Of a stretch of 64,000 nucleotides of DNA, positions 16,711-25,244 are shown piece by piece (positions within the stretch are counted from its first letter, which is position 1; every line of letters begins with the position of its first letter). Source of the DNA: Streptomyces akebiae (GTDB taxonomy: Bacteria; Actinomycetota; Actinomycetes; Streptomycetales; Streptomycetaceae). The position numbers and the translations under genes were made by a program. The notes under the pieces are model-generated. The model was given only the letters and a program-made list of their open reading frames with translations, was not told where the DNA came from and did no database searches. Location: the NCBI RefSeq assembly GCF_019599145.1, contig NZ_CP080647.1:1178001-1242000 (forward strand), written 5' to 3'.

Positions 16711-17355
16711 TCACCTCCTGGGGAGCAGCAAAGAACGGTGCCATTCGTAATATGCGGGAAGGACGGCACGAAGGACGCGGAAGGCTGATATTCCCCCGCG
16801 TACCGTGCCGATCCGGACCAGTTCATGTGCTGGGGCGTCCACGACCACCCGGACGGCCGCAACCGGGCGTGCGCCCGATCTCATGGCGCGGTGGAGCGTG
16901 ACCGCGGACTCCATGTCGACCGCGATCGCGCCGGTCGCGAACAGGTCCGACCGTTCCTGACCACGTACGACGTGGTCCGATCCGGTGAGTGGGCCGGTGT
17001 GGATCGTGCGCCCGGGTACGGCCCTCGCCAGCTCCTTGACCAGCAGTTCGGTGCCCACGCAGGGCGTGACGGCGCCGCCCGGGCCTCGGGTCTCCTCGGC
17101 GACGACCAGGTCGCCGGGGTGCGTGCCCGGGGCGAGTCCGGCGCAGAACCCGGTGGCCAGGACCGCGGCGTCGCGCAGTTCCGGGCCGGCGAGCAGCCGG
17201 GCGACGGACCGCTCGGCGGCCCTCGGACCCATGCCGGTGCGTACGACGGTGACCGGGCCCCCGGCGCCGCCCCGGTCGCCGCTGCGCAGGGCGAGCTGCT
17301 CGATGCCGAGCGCGCAGGCGATCAGCAGCGGGGCCGGGGCGGCGGGCGTGTCCAT
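16711..17355 (-). CDS. hpnG: Adenosylhopane nucleosidase/phosphorylase
   Basis: A 214-residue member of the nucleoside phosphorylase (PNP/MTAN) superfamily. It has the GMGPRAAERS phosphate/ribose-loop-like segment, LATGFCAGLAPGTHPGDLVVAEE, and the VDMESAV motif with the ribose-binding Glu. HpnG removes adenine from adenosylhopane to form (phospho)ribosylhopane. The ATG overlaps the shc stop codon (ATGA) and hpnH follows directly, so context and family agree. The frame remains open upstream inside shc but lacks support. Confidence 0.9.
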   Translation of the reverse strand: MDTPAAPAPLLIACALGIEQLALRSGDRGGAGGPVTVVRTGMGPRAAERSVARLLAGPELRDAAVLATGFCAGLAPGTHPGDLVVAEETRGPGGAVTPCVGTELLVKELARAVPGRTIHTGPLTGSDHVVRGQERSDLFATGAIAVDMESAVTLHRAMRSGARPVAAVRVVVDAPAHELVRIGTVRGGISAFRVLRAVLPAYYEWHRSLLLPRR

Positions 17356-19349
17356 CAGCGCCCCTGGGCTTTGAGGACGGCCGGTTCGCCGTTGACGTAC
17401 CGGCCGAGCGCGGTGAGCGGGAAGACCTGCCGGTAGAGGTGGTAGTTGATCGAGAAGTCCCAGGGGAAGCCGGTGCCGGTGAAGTACGGCTCGTCCCAGG
17501 AACCGTCCTCCCGCTGGGTCTGGGCCAGCCACTCGACCCCGCGTTCGGTGGATTTGGCGTCCCGCTCCCCCGCCGCCAGCAGCGCGAGCAGCGCCCACGC
17601 GGTCTGGGAGGCGGTGGAGGCGCCCTTGCCGCCCCACTCCGCGGGGTCGGGGTAGGAGCGCAGGTCCTCTCCCCAGCCGCCGTCGTCGTTCTGCACGGTC
17701 TCCAGCCAGGCCACGGCCCGGCGGATCGCGGGGTGCGCGGCGGGCAGCCCGGCGGTCACCAGCGCCGGGACCACCGAGCCCGTGCCGTACACGTAGTTGA
17801 CGCCCCAGCGCCCGAACCACGCGCCGCTGGGCTCCTGTTCGGCGAGCAGCCACTCGATGCCGCGCCGGGTCCGCGGATCGTGCGCCAGGCCCTCGACCGC
17901 GAGCATCTCCACCACGTGCGCCGTGACATCGGCGGACGGCGGGTCGATGACCTCGCCGAAGTCGCAGAACGGCAGCCGGCCCGGGAACGGGCTGGTGTTG
18001 TCGACGTCGAAGGCACCCCACGCCCCGTTCCTCGACTGCATGCCGACGGTCCAGCGCACCCCTCGCCGGACGGCCTTCTCCACGCGCTCCGGGTCATGGT
18101 GGGCGACCCGGCGCAGCGCGAGGACGACCTCGGCGGTGTCGTCGATGTCGGGGTAGTTGTCGTTGTGGAACTCGAAGGCCCAGCCGCCCGGCGGGAGGTG
18201 GGGGCGCTTCACCGCCCAGTCACCCGGGCGGACGATCTCCTCGCCGAGCATCCAGTCGGCGGCCTTGACGAGTTGGGGGTGGTCGGCGGGCAGGCCCGCG
18301 TCGGCGAGCGCGATGGTGGCGAGGCAGGTGTCCCACACCGGCGACTGGCAGGCCTCGATCATCCGGGCCCCGTCCTCGCGCCACAAGGCGAACCGGTCGA
18401 GCGACTCCAGCCCGGCCCGCATCACGGGGTGTCGGAGGTCGTAGCCGAGCAGGTGCAGCGCGATGAGCGAGTACACGGCCGGCGGCTGGATGCCGCCCCA
18501 GCAGCCGTCGTTCTCCTGCCGCTCGATGATCCAGCGGGCCGCGCTGCTCATCGCGGCCTTGCGCAGCCGCTTCAGCGCCACCTTGTGGTAGCCGTGCAGG
18601 AGCCTGTCGATCCTTTGGAAGGCGCCCTCCCAACTGGTCAGCGGATCGGGGGCCTTGGGTGGGTTCGGGCGTCCGGGGTCGGTGTGCAGTTCGTCCAGCG
18701 GGAACGGCGCGGGCCGCACCGGACGCTTCGCCGAGACCACCGTCAGCGGCACGATCGTCTGCCGGGCCCAGCATCCGAAGTCGTAGATGTTGAGCGGCAT
18801 CCACTTCGGGAACCAGATGATCTCCGGCGGCATCTCCGGCAGGTCGTCCCACTTCCACCAGCCGAACAGCGCAAGCCAGATACGGGTGAAGACCCGGGCG
18901 GCGGCGATCCCGCCCCGCTCCCGGACCCACGCGGAGGCCCGTGCCATGTGCGGCGCGCCGGGGTCGTCCCCGGCCAGTCGCAGCGCGACGTACGCCTCGA
19001 CGGTGGCGGAGAGGTCGGGCGGGCCGCCGTAGAAGGTGGCCCAGGTGCCGTCCGGGCGCTGCTCGCCTCTGATGAACAGGGCCGCGGCGCGGGTGGTCTT
19101 CTCGTCACGGATGCCCAGGAACTGACGGAGCAGCAGGTCCTCGGCGTCCATGGTGACGTTGGTCTCCAGGTCGCCCTTCCACCAGCCCTGGGCGTCCTGC
19201 CGGGAGAGGAGGAAGTCGGTGGCGCGTCGTACGGCGTGCGCGGCGGCGTCCTGGACACCGGCCGTCGGCGGGGCGTCGTGGACGGTGTCGCTGGCCGAGG
19301 GGGCGCGGGGCGGCAGTGCCCCGGTGCTTCCGTCGGTCGTCGCTGTCAT
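17355..19349 (-). CDS. shc: Squalene-hopene cyclase
   Basis: A 664-residue class II triterpene cyclase that turns squalene into hopene and hopanol at the membrane. The catalytic acid motif DxDDTA is DIDDTA, in YPDIDDTAEVVLAL. Seven QW-type repeats are visible, for example QDAQGWW, QENDGCWGG, QSRNGAWGAFD, QNDDGGWGEDL and QREDGSWDE. ATG 19349 has GAAGGGGAAG upstream; 26 upstream codons in frame are not supported. A 138-bp gap separates it from the polyprenyl synthase gene, the largest gap in the operon apart from the one now filled by the DUF6380-like gene. Confidence 0.96.
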   Translation of the reverse strand: MTATTDGSTGALPPRAPSASDTVHDAPPTAGVQDAAAHAVRRATDFLLSRQDAQGWWKGDLETNVTMDAEDLLLRQFLGIRDEKTTRAAALFIRGEQRPDGTWATFYGGPPDLSATVEAYVALRLAGDDPGAPHMARASAWVRERGGIAAARVFTRIWLALFGWWKWDDLPEMPPEIIWFPKWMPLNIYDFGCWARQTIVPLTVVSAKRPVRPAPFPLDELHTDPGRPNPPKAPDPLTSWEGAFQRIDRLLHGYHKVALKRLRKAAMSSAARWIIERQENDGCWGGIQPPAVYSLIALHLLGYDLRHPVMRAGLESLDRFALWREDGARMIEACQSPVWDTCLATIALADAGLPADHPQLVKAADWMLGEEIVRPGDWAVKRPHLPPGGWAFEFHNDNYPDIDDTAEVVLALRRVAHHDPERVEKAVRRGVRWTVGMQSRNGAWGAFDVDNTSPFPGRLPFCDFGEVIDPPSADVTAHVVEMLAVEGLAHDPRTRRGIEWLLAEQEPSGAWFGRWGVNYVYGTGSVVPALVTAGLPAAHPAIRRAVAWLETVQNDDGGWGEDLRSYPDPAEWGGKGASTASQTAWALLALLAAGERDAKSTERGVEWLAQTQREDGSWDEPYFTGTGFPWDFSINYHLYRQVFPLTALGRYVNGEPAVLKAQGR

Positions 19350-19437
19350 GGCTTCCCCTTCGTGCAGTGGACGGATCTCTCTGCGGTGGGTCAGCCGTCG
19401 GCCGGTGCGTGTCCGGTGACGGGGCACCGGCCGGCGA

Positions 19438-19491
19438 CTACGCGAGGGCTATTCGACCGATGACGGTCGGCTCCTGGGGGATGGCGATCAT
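19438..19491 (-). CDS. Possible 17-codon coupled ORF before shc
   Basis: ATG 19491 overlaps the polyprenyl synthase stop (ATGA) and encodes MIAIPQEPTVIGRIALA before TAG. It lies in the 138-bp gap before shc. A GGAAGAG precedes the ATG at short spacing. It could be a coupling peptide or chance; conservation in other Streptomyces would decide. Confidence 0.3.
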   Translation of the reverse strand: MIAIPQEPTVIGRIALA

Positions 19492-20633
19492 CTCTTCCGT
19501 ACGACGACGAAGTCCGCGAGCGCCGCGAACTCCTCCCGGACCCGCTCGGGCATCCGGATCGAGTCCAGCGCGTCGATGGCGATCCGGTGCTGACGGCGTG
19601 CCTCCTCGACGGCCCACTCGCGGCCGCCCGCCTCCTCGATGAGGGCGGCGCGCGCGGCGAACTCCTCCTCGGAGAAGTTCTCGAAGTCGCTGGCCTTGGC
19701 GTCTGCGGCGAGGAGTTCGCCCAACTGTTCGGAGGCCGGGCCGCCCGCCGCGAGCGCGGCCACCACGGGCAGGGACTTCTTGCGCTGGCGCAGATCGCTC
19801 CAGGTCTGCTTGCCCGTGGAGACCGGGTCGCCCCAGATGCCCAGCAGGTCGTCCACGGCCTGGAAGGCGAGGCCGAGGTGGTAGCCGTACTTCTCCAGCG
19901 TGTCGGCGGTGCGGTCGTCCGCGCCGCCGAGGACCGCGCCGATGGAGCAGGCGCAGGCGAGCAGGGCGCCGGTCTTGTTGCCCTCCATCTCCAGGCACTC
20001 CTCGACGGTGACCCGCTCGCGGTGCTCGTAGGAGATGTCCTGGGCCTGGCCGTCGATGAGCGCCCGGGTCGCCGTGGTGACGCGGCGGGTGGCTCGGGCC
20101 GCCTCGGCGGTGCCCAGTTCGAGGAGGATCTCGTTGGCGAGGACCATCAGGGCGTCACCGACGAGGATGGCCTGCGCGGGGCCGTGCACCTTCCACACGG
20201 TGTCGCGGTGGCGGCGCTGTTCGTCGCCGTCCATCAGGTCGTCGTGCAGCAGCGAGAAGTTGTGCACCAGCTCCACCGCGACCGCGCCGGGGATGCCGAC
20301 CTCGGGTGCGGCGCCGGTGACCTCGGCGGACATGACGGCGAGCGCGGGGCGTACGGCCTTGCCGCCGTCGCCGTCCGCGGGCTTGCCGTGGGCGTCGATC
20401 CAGCCGAAGTGGTAGGCGGCGACGGTGTCCATGGGGGGCGCCAGCCGGTCGACGGCCGCCCGCAGCACGGGGGTGGCCAGGGTCCGCCCGCGCTCCAGGA
20501 GCGCGGTCACGTCCACCGCGGTCCTCGCGGCGGCCGTCACGGCCGGGGGCACAGTGGGCACAGTCTCTCCAGATGTCGATGTGTTCGCGGTACCGAGAGT
20601 GCGGGGTCCGGTCCGGTGCGCTTCGAGCGTCAT
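19488..20633 (-). CDS. Polyprenyl diphosphate synthase (FPP-type)
   Basis: A 381-residue trans-isoprenyl diphosphate synthase. The first Asp-rich motif is HDDLMDGDEQRR (DDxxD) and the second is FQAVDDLLGIWGDP; both bind Mg-diphosphate. In this operon it most likely makes farnesyl diphosphate for the hpnCDE squalene branch; chain length cannot be proven from sequence. ATG 20633 overlaps the hpnE stop by 4 nt. The N-terminal about 35 residues are poorly conserved in character, so a later start is possible. Confidence 0.92.
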   Translation of the reverse strand: MTLEAHRTGPRTLGTANTSTSGETVPTVPPAVTAAARTAVDVTALLERGRTLATPVLRAAVDRLAPPMDTVAAYHFGWIDAHGKPADGDGGKAVRPALAVMSAEVTGAAPEVGIPGAVAVELVHNFSLLHDDLMDGDEQRRHRDTVWKVHGPAQAILVGDALMVLANEILLELGTAEAARATRRVTTATRALIDGQAQDISYEHRERVTVEECLEMEGNKTGALLACACSIGAVLGGADDRTADTLEKYGYHLGLAFQAVDDLLGIWGDPVSTGKQTWSDLRQRKKSLPVVAALAAGGPASEQLGELLAADAKASDFENFSEEEFAARAALIEEAGGREWAVEEARRQHRIAIDALDSIRMPERVREEFAALADFVVVRKR

Positions 20634-22057
20634 GCCGCCTCCTCGTGGTCGAGGAGGCGGTTCCGGGGCCGGCCCGGAGCGGCGAGGGCGGCGTCCGCCG
20701 CCGCGATGCCGCTGCGGACCGCACTCTCCATGGTCGCGGGCCACCCGGTGGCGGTCCACGCTCCGGCCAGGAACAGGCCGGGTGCCTTGGTGCGGGCGCC
20801 GGGCCTGAACCGTCCGACGCCGGGGGTGGGAGCGAAGGTCGCGGTGCGCTCCCGGGTCACGAAGAAGTCCTTCACCCCGGCACCGCGCGCGCCGGGCAAC
20901 AACCGTTCCAGCTCGGGCAGATACCGCTCGCGCAGGACGGCCACCGGTGCGTCGATCTCGCTCTGCGCGGCCGACTGCGACAGCGCCAGGTACTGGCCGT
21001 CGCGCAGGCCCGAGGCCTCGGTCCGGTCGAAGACCCATTGGACGGGCGAGCCGAGCGCCGCGAAGAAGGGCCTGCTGAGCACCTTCCGGTCGTACACCAC
21101 ATGGACGTTGAGGATCGGCGCGGTGCCGATCTCCAGCAGCCGTCCGGGCTCGTCGAGGGCTCCCTCGGGCAGCAGATCGTGCGTCTCGCGCTGGGGTACG
21201 GCGAGCACGACCGCGTCGGCGTCGAGGGTCTCGCCGGGCACCTCGACGCGCCAACTCCCGTTCTCCGCACGACAGACGGAGGTGGCGCGGGCGCGGAGCA
21301 CGGTACGGACGCCCGCGGAGTCGAGCGCCTTGCGGGCCTGCCGGTCGTGCAGTTCACCGAGTGGGACATGGGCCCAGCCGATGTCGGCGGCGCCCGGCTC
21401 GGACAGCAGACCGGTCTTGAACACCATCGCGGCGAGCGCGAGGGAGGCGTCGCGGGCCACCGCGTTGAGGGTGGCGACCCCCACGAGGTCCCACAGCGCC
21501 TCCACGGCCCGCGCCGACTGCCCCTGTGCGGCCAGCCAGCCGCCGAAGTCCTGTTCGTCGAGCGCGGGATCGGTGAGGTCGAGTGCCTTGAGTGCCAGCG
21601 CGGCCCGCCCGACCTTCGCGCGCTCGGCGAGCGAGAGATGGGTGTACGTGGCGAGGCTGCGCCCCAGGTGCAGCGGTACGGGCAGCGCGTCGCGCCGCAG
21701 TCTGCCGAGCCGCCTGCCCGGCCGGCCCTCGGCGTCGAGAACCGGTACGTCGAGACGATCCTGCAGGGGTGCGAGCGCGGTCGCGTCGACACGGTCGAGG
21801 AACCAGCGGTAGGCGGTGCAGCACCGCAGGTACACATGCTGTCCGTTGTCGACGGTCAGGTCGCCGCGCTGGAAGGAGAAGGCGAGTCCGCCGAGGCGGG
21901 GCCGCCCCTCCAGGAGTGTCACCTGTGCGCCGGCGTCGGCGAGCGAGAGCGCGGCGGTGATGCCCGCCAGCCCTCCGCCGACCACCACGGCCGTGCTCCG
22001 GGGCCGACCCTCGCGGTCCGCCTCCGGCAGTGCCTCGGACTGTGCGCCGTCGGTCAT
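20630..22057 (-). CDS. hpnE: Hydroxysqualene dehydroxylase
   Basis: A 475-residue FAD-dependent amine-oxidase/phytoene-desaturase-like enzyme. The dinucleotide motif VVVGGGLAGITAALSLADAG is near residue 25, and the C-terminal GLFLAGAWTATGWPATMESAVRSG is typical of the HpnE group. In the bacterial squalene route it reduces hydroxysqualene (from HpnD and HpnC) to squalene. ATG 22057 has GGGAGGG upstream and overlaps the stop of the small DUF6380-like gene; its own stop overlaps the polyprenyl synthase start. Confidence 0.92.
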   Translation of the reverse strand: MTDGAQSEALPEADREGRPRSTAVVVGGGLAGITAALSLADAGAQVTLLEGRPRLGGLAFSFQRGDLTVDNGQHVYLRCCTAYRWFLDRVDATALAPLQDRLDVPVLDAEGRPGRRLGRLRRDALPVPLHLGRSLATYTHLSLAERAKVGRAALALKALDLTDPALDEQDFGGWLAAQGQSARAVEALWDLVGVATLNAVARDASLALAAMVFKTGLLSEPGAADIGWAHVPLGELHDRQARKALDSAGVRTVLRARATSVCRAENGSWRVEVPGETLDADAVVLAVPQRETHDLLPEGALDEPGRLLEIGTAPILNVHVVYDRKVLSRPFFAALGSPVQWVFDRTEASGLRDGQYLALSQSAAQSEIDAPVAVLRERYLPELERLLPGARGAGVKDFFVTRERTATFAPTPGVGRFRPGARTKAPGLFLAGAWTATGWPATMESAVRSGIAAADAALAAPGRPRNRLLDHEEAA

Positions 22058-22194
22058 CGTGCACCCTCCCCTGCCGGTCCGCCGGGGTGCCGGAACGGTT
22101 CGCGGCAGACCGTCGGAGACTGGGACGCCCGTTCGGTGCGGAGGGTTGCGTACCACTTTTCGCCGATGGGTTCGCCTTGGGCCGGATTGTCCAT
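22054..22194 (-). CDS. Hidden small gene in hopanoid operon, DUF6380-like
   Basis: A 46-codon ORF fills the apparent gap between hpnD and hpnE. Its ATG overlaps the hpnD stop (TGATG), an AGGAGG lies 8 nt upstream, and its TGA overlaps the hpnE ATG, so it is wired for translational coupling on both sides. The product begins MDNPAQGEPIGEKWYATLRT, is hydrophilic, has one Cys and no membrane helix. From memory it resembles the DUF6380 small proteins of Streptomyces; the function is unknown. Presence inside the operon suggests a role with the squalene enzymes. Confidence 0.72.
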   Translation of the reverse strand: MDNPAQGEPIGEKWYATLRTERASQSPTVCREPFRHPGGPAGEGAR

Positions 22195-23144
22195 CAGACG
22201 CGCCTCCTGACGGTACGGCGTGACACATGGCGGGCGTCCAGACCGGAGAGGCCACGCACGGCGACGTACGCCTTCTCCCGGCCGGGCAGCGAGACGCGTC
22301 CGCGCAGCACGGCCTCGGGCTCGCGCTCGATGCGGTCGAGCAACCGACGGTAGATACCGGCCATGGCGGCGACACAGGCGCCGCTGCGGCGGTCGAGCAT
22401 CGGCAGCAGCCGGTACCCCTCGGCGAACAGGGCGCGGGCCCGGCGCACCTCGAAGTGCACCAGACCCGCGAAGTCGGAGTCGGCGGGTGGCAGGGGCCCG
22501 GCGAACCCGGCCGAGCAGCCGAATTTCGCGAGGTCGTCGGCGGGCAGATAGACGCGCCCGCCCACCGCGTCCTCACGAACGTCCCTGAGGATGTTGGTCA
22601 GTTGGAGGGCGAGTCCGAGAGTGTCGGCGTACTCCGGCGCGCGCTCCGCACCGCGCGCCCCGGGTTCCGTACCGAAGACGCCGAGGGAGAGCCGGCCGAT
22701 GGCCCCGGCGACGCAGCGGCAGTAGACCTTCAGGTCGTCCCAGGTCTCGTAGTGCTCGCCGTGCACGTCCATGAGGACGCCGTCGATGAGTTCGTCGAGG
22801 GCGTCGAGGGGGATCGGGAAGGCGGCCGCCGCGTGGGCGAGGGCGACCGCGACGGGGTCGGTGTCGTCCTCGTCGACCGAGCCGCGTCTGACCCGGGTCA
22901 GCAGCGCTCTGGTCTCCTCCAGCCGGGCCGCCTTGACCTCGATCGCGAGGGCGCCGTCACCGATGTCGTCGACGCGCCGGGAGAGCGCGTACAGCGCGGA
23001 CATCGCGCGGCGCTTGGGTGTCGGCAGCAGCCTGATGCCGTAGGCGAAGTTGCGGGCCTGTTGTCCGGTGACGGCCTCGCAGTAGCTGTAGGCGGCGAGT
23101 ACCGGCGCGGACACGTGTGGTTCCGACTCCACGGTCCGGATCAC
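22194..23144 (-). CDS. hpnD: Presqualene diphosphate synthase
   Basis: A 316-residue trans-isoprenyl synthase of the squalene/phytoene family that condenses two farnesyl diphosphates into presqualene diphosphate. The two Asp-rich motifs are SRRVDDIGD and LRDVREDAVGGRVYLPADDL, the latter with the family-typical DVxEDxxxGRVYLP. The GTG start overlaps the hpnC stop (GTGA). It ends in overlap with the small DUF6380-like gene. Confidence 0.93.
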   Translation of the reverse strand: MIRTVESEPHVSAPVLAAYSYCEAVTGQQARNFAYGIRLLPTPKRRAMSALYALSRRVDDIGDGALAIEVKAARLEETRALLTRVRRGSVDEDDTDPVAVALAHAAAAFPIPLDALDELIDGVLMDVHGEHYETWDDLKVYCRCVAGAIGRLSLGVFGTEPGARGAERAPEYADTLGLALQLTNILRDVREDAVGGRVYLPADDLAKFGCSAGFAGPLPPADSDFAGLVHFEVRRARALFAEGYRLLPMLDRRSGACVAAMAGIYRRLLDRIEREPEAVLRGRVSLPGREKAYVAVRGLSGLDARHVSRRTVRRRV

Positions 23145-24046
23145 CCCTCTCCTCGCAGGGTCGCGCCCACCTCGCGCAGCAGCCTGAGCTTGCCGGGCTT
23201 GGGCGGGCCGGGAAGTACGTCGAATTCGGCGGCGGCGATCGCGTGGACGGCCGCCCTTCCTCCCGCCACGAACCCCGCGAGGAGCAGCCTCAGCCTGCCG
23301 TGGACGCTACCCACGAGGGGGGCGCCCTCATCCAGGAGATTCCGGGCGCGTTCCGCCTCGTACGCGACCAGGGCGCGCACCGACGCGCCCGCGGAGGGCG
23401 CGGCGAGGTCCGCCTCCTGGACGTGGAAGCGCTTCATGTCCGCGGCGGGCAGATAGACGCGGTCCCGGCCCCCCAGGTCCTCTGCGACGTCCTGCAGATG
23501 TTCGACGATCTGCAGCGCGGTGCAGATCGCGTCCGAGTGCCGGACCCGCTCGGGGGTGGTCGCGCCGGTGACGGCGAGGACCAGGTGGCCGACGGGGTTG
23601 GCCGACAGCGCGCAGTAGGCGAGCAGGTCGTCGTACGTCTCGTACCGCTTGACCAGTTGGTCCTGGCGGTTGGCGGCGATCAGCGCGAGGAACGGCTCGG
23701 GGGTGAGGGAGCGGCGGCGGACGGTGTGCCGCAGCCGGCGCAGCAGGGGGTGGTTCGGGGTGCCGTCGAAGACCTTGCCGAGGTCGGCCTCGAAGGCGTC
23801 CAGGAGGAGCAGCCGGTCGTCGGCGTCGTGCGGGGCGAGGCCCAGGAGGCGGGCGTCGGCGCCGCCGGGGGCGAGGTCGCCGTCACCGATGTCGTCGACG
23901 AGTCGGGCGAAGCCGTAGACGGCCATGAGGTCGTCGCGCCAGGCCCGGGGCAGGAAGAACGGGGCGACGGGAAAGTTCTCGGCCCCGGCCTTGCCGAGGG
24001 TGTCGCGCTCCGGGTTCCCGGTGCGCGCCGTCCCGGTTTCGGTCAC
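23141..24046 (-). CDS. hpnC: Hydroxysqualene synthase
   Basis: A 301-residue paralogue of HpnD that converts presqualene diphosphate to hydroxysqualene. The first Asp-rich motif is FARLVDDIGDGD; the second is HLQDVAEDLGGRDRVYLPAADM. It is the first large gene of the hopanoid operon. The GTG at 24046 lacks a good ribosome binding site of its own but overlaps the stop of a 21-codon upstream ORF (GTGA), so translation may depend on coupling. Confidence 0.93.
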   Translation of the reverse strand: MTETGTARTGNPERDTLGKAGAENFPVAPFFLPRAWRDDLMAVYGFARLVDDIGDGDLAPGGADARLLGLAPHDADDRLLLLDAFEADLGKVFDGTPNHPLLRRLRHTVRRRSLTPEPFLALIAANRQDQLVKRYETYDDLLAYCALSANPVGHLVLAVTGATTPERVRHSDAICTALQIVEHLQDVAEDLGGRDRVYLPAADMKRFHVQEADLAAPSAGASVRALVAYEAERARNLLDEGAPLVGSVHGRLRLLLAGFVAGGRAAVHAIAAAEFDVLPGPPKPGKLRLLREVGATLRGEG

Positions 24047-24108
24047 CGCTCGTCACCCGGCGCGGGCACGGCAGAAGCGTGATTGAGCTGGGGAGTCTCC
24101 GTAGCCAT
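24043..24108 (-). CDS. 21-codon leader ORF coupled to hpnC
   Basis: ATG 24108 with GGGAG about 10 nt upstream opens a 21-codon frame, MATETPQLNHASAVPAPGDER. Its TGA overlaps the hpnC GTG (GTGA). It lies at the head of the hopanoid operon, after a 9-bp-stem hairpin in the leader. It may be a real leader peptide that drives hpnC translation; no function is known. Confidence 0.45.
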   Translation of the reverse strand: MATETPQLNHASAVPAPGDER

Positions 24109-24161
24109 GGCCGTCACATCTCCCGTTCTACACTGCCGACCCAATACGCACTATTTCGGAC

Positions 24162-24261
24162 ACGCCGCCCAGTGGGCGGCGTCTGCGGCTGATGCCGGGT
24201 GTCGCGCATTATGGACCCACTTGCCGCGATTCGGCACCGGTACAGCTTACGTTGTACAACG
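24162..24261. promoter_or_regulatory. Hopanoid operon control region: hairpin plus 12-bp palindrome
   Basis: The leader contains a hairpin with perfect 9-bp arms, ACGCCGCCC (24162-24170) and GGGCGGCGT (24174-24182). Further upstream is CGTTGTACAACG (24250-24261), a perfect 12-bp palindrome and plausible operator. CATAAT on the minus strand (about 24205-24215) is a possible -10 between them. No experiment supports these assignments. Confidence 0.4.
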
Positions 24262-24430
24262 CACCATGCTCCGTAGGGGTGTCCTGCACATCACAAGAAA
24301 GCACCGATTGCCCTCAAGATTCCTATGGGCGGCCGGAGTTGACACATCCTTGCCGAAGTTGGCGATTCCTTTGCGGATGCCGTTCCCGGTGTGCCGGACG
24401 AGCGCCTCGCCCCGGTATCCCTTGCAGACG

Positions 24431-24465
24431 CCGGGCCCCGCCGGAGCAGTTCCGGCGGGGCCCGG
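24431..24465 (-). terminator. Terminator of the glycopolymer/ABC-transporter operon
   Basis: Perfect 15-bp arms (24431-24445 and 24451-24465) with a 5-nt loop lie 12 bp beyond the ABC ATPase stop codon. Confidence 0.75.
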
Positions 24466-24476
24466 GTCGCACGGGA

Positions 24477-25244
24477 CTACTTGCCCGTGAACTTCTCGTA
24501 TTCCTTGAGCACCTCGTCGGTCGGGCCGTCCATGCGGAGTTCGCCGCGTTCCAGCCACAGGACGCGGTCGCAGGTGTCGCGGATGGACTTGTTGTTGTGG
24601 CTGACCAGGAAGACCGTGCCGGCCTCCTTGCGCAGCTCGCGGATGCGGGCCTCGGAGCGCTTCTGGAAGGCGCGGTCGCCGGTGGCGAGGGCCTCGTCGA
24701 TCATCAGCACGTCGTGGTCCTTGGCGGCCGCGATGGAGAAGCGCAGGCGGGCCGCCATGCCGGAGGAGTAGGTGCGCATCGGCAGGGTGATGAAGTCGCC
24801 CTTCTCGTTGATGCCGGAGAAGTCGACGATCCCCTGGTAGCGCTCCTTGATCTGGTCCCGCGACATGCCCATCGCGAGGCCGCCCAATATGACGTTGCGC
24901 TCGCCCGTGAGGTCGTTCATCAGGGCGGCGTTGACGCCGAGCAGCGAGGGCTGGCCGTCGGTGTAGACCTTGCCCTTCTCCGCCGGCAGCAGACCGGCGA
25001 TCGCCCGCAGCAGGGTGGACTTGCCGGAGCCGTTGGAGCCGATCAGACCGATGGCCTCGCCCCGGTAGGCGATGAAGGAGACACCCTTGACGGCGTGCAC
25101 CTTGCGCACACCCCGCTCCTCGCCGCGCTTGAGGATGCGGCTGAGAGCGGCGGTCGCGCTGCCCTTGCCGGTCTTGGCGCCGTTGACGCGGTAGACGATG
25201 TGCAACTCGTCCGCGATGACGGTGGGGATGAGTGACTCAGCCAC
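24477..25244 (-). CDS. Polysaccharide/teichoic-acid exporter ATPase (TagH/Wzt-like)
   Basis: A 255-residue ABC ATPase. Walker A is GSNGSGKST at 69-77, the signature is YSSGM at 159-163, and Walker B is VLMIDEALATGD at 179-190. The unusual N-terminal stretch before the first strand (HIVYRVNGAKTGKG..) and the YSSGM signature are typical of O-antigen and teichoic-acid exporters. There is no C-terminal glycan-binding extension. It pairs with the preceding permease, which it overlaps by 8 nt. The start is GTG 25244. It should drive export of the undecaprenyl-linked polymer made by the upstream genes. Confidence 0.88.
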   Translation of the reverse strand: MAESLIPTVIADELHIVYRVNGAKTGKGSATAALSRILKRGEERGVRKVHAVKGVSFIAYRGEAIGLIGSNGSGKSTLLRAIAGLLPAEKGKVYTDGQPSLLGVNAALMNDLTGERNVILGGLAMGMSRDQIKERYQGIVDFSGINEKGDFITLPMRTYSSGMAARLRFSIAAAKDHDVLMIDEALATGDRAFQKRSEARIRELRKEAGTVFLVSHNNKSIRDTCDRVLWLERGELRMDGPTDEVLKEYEKFTGK

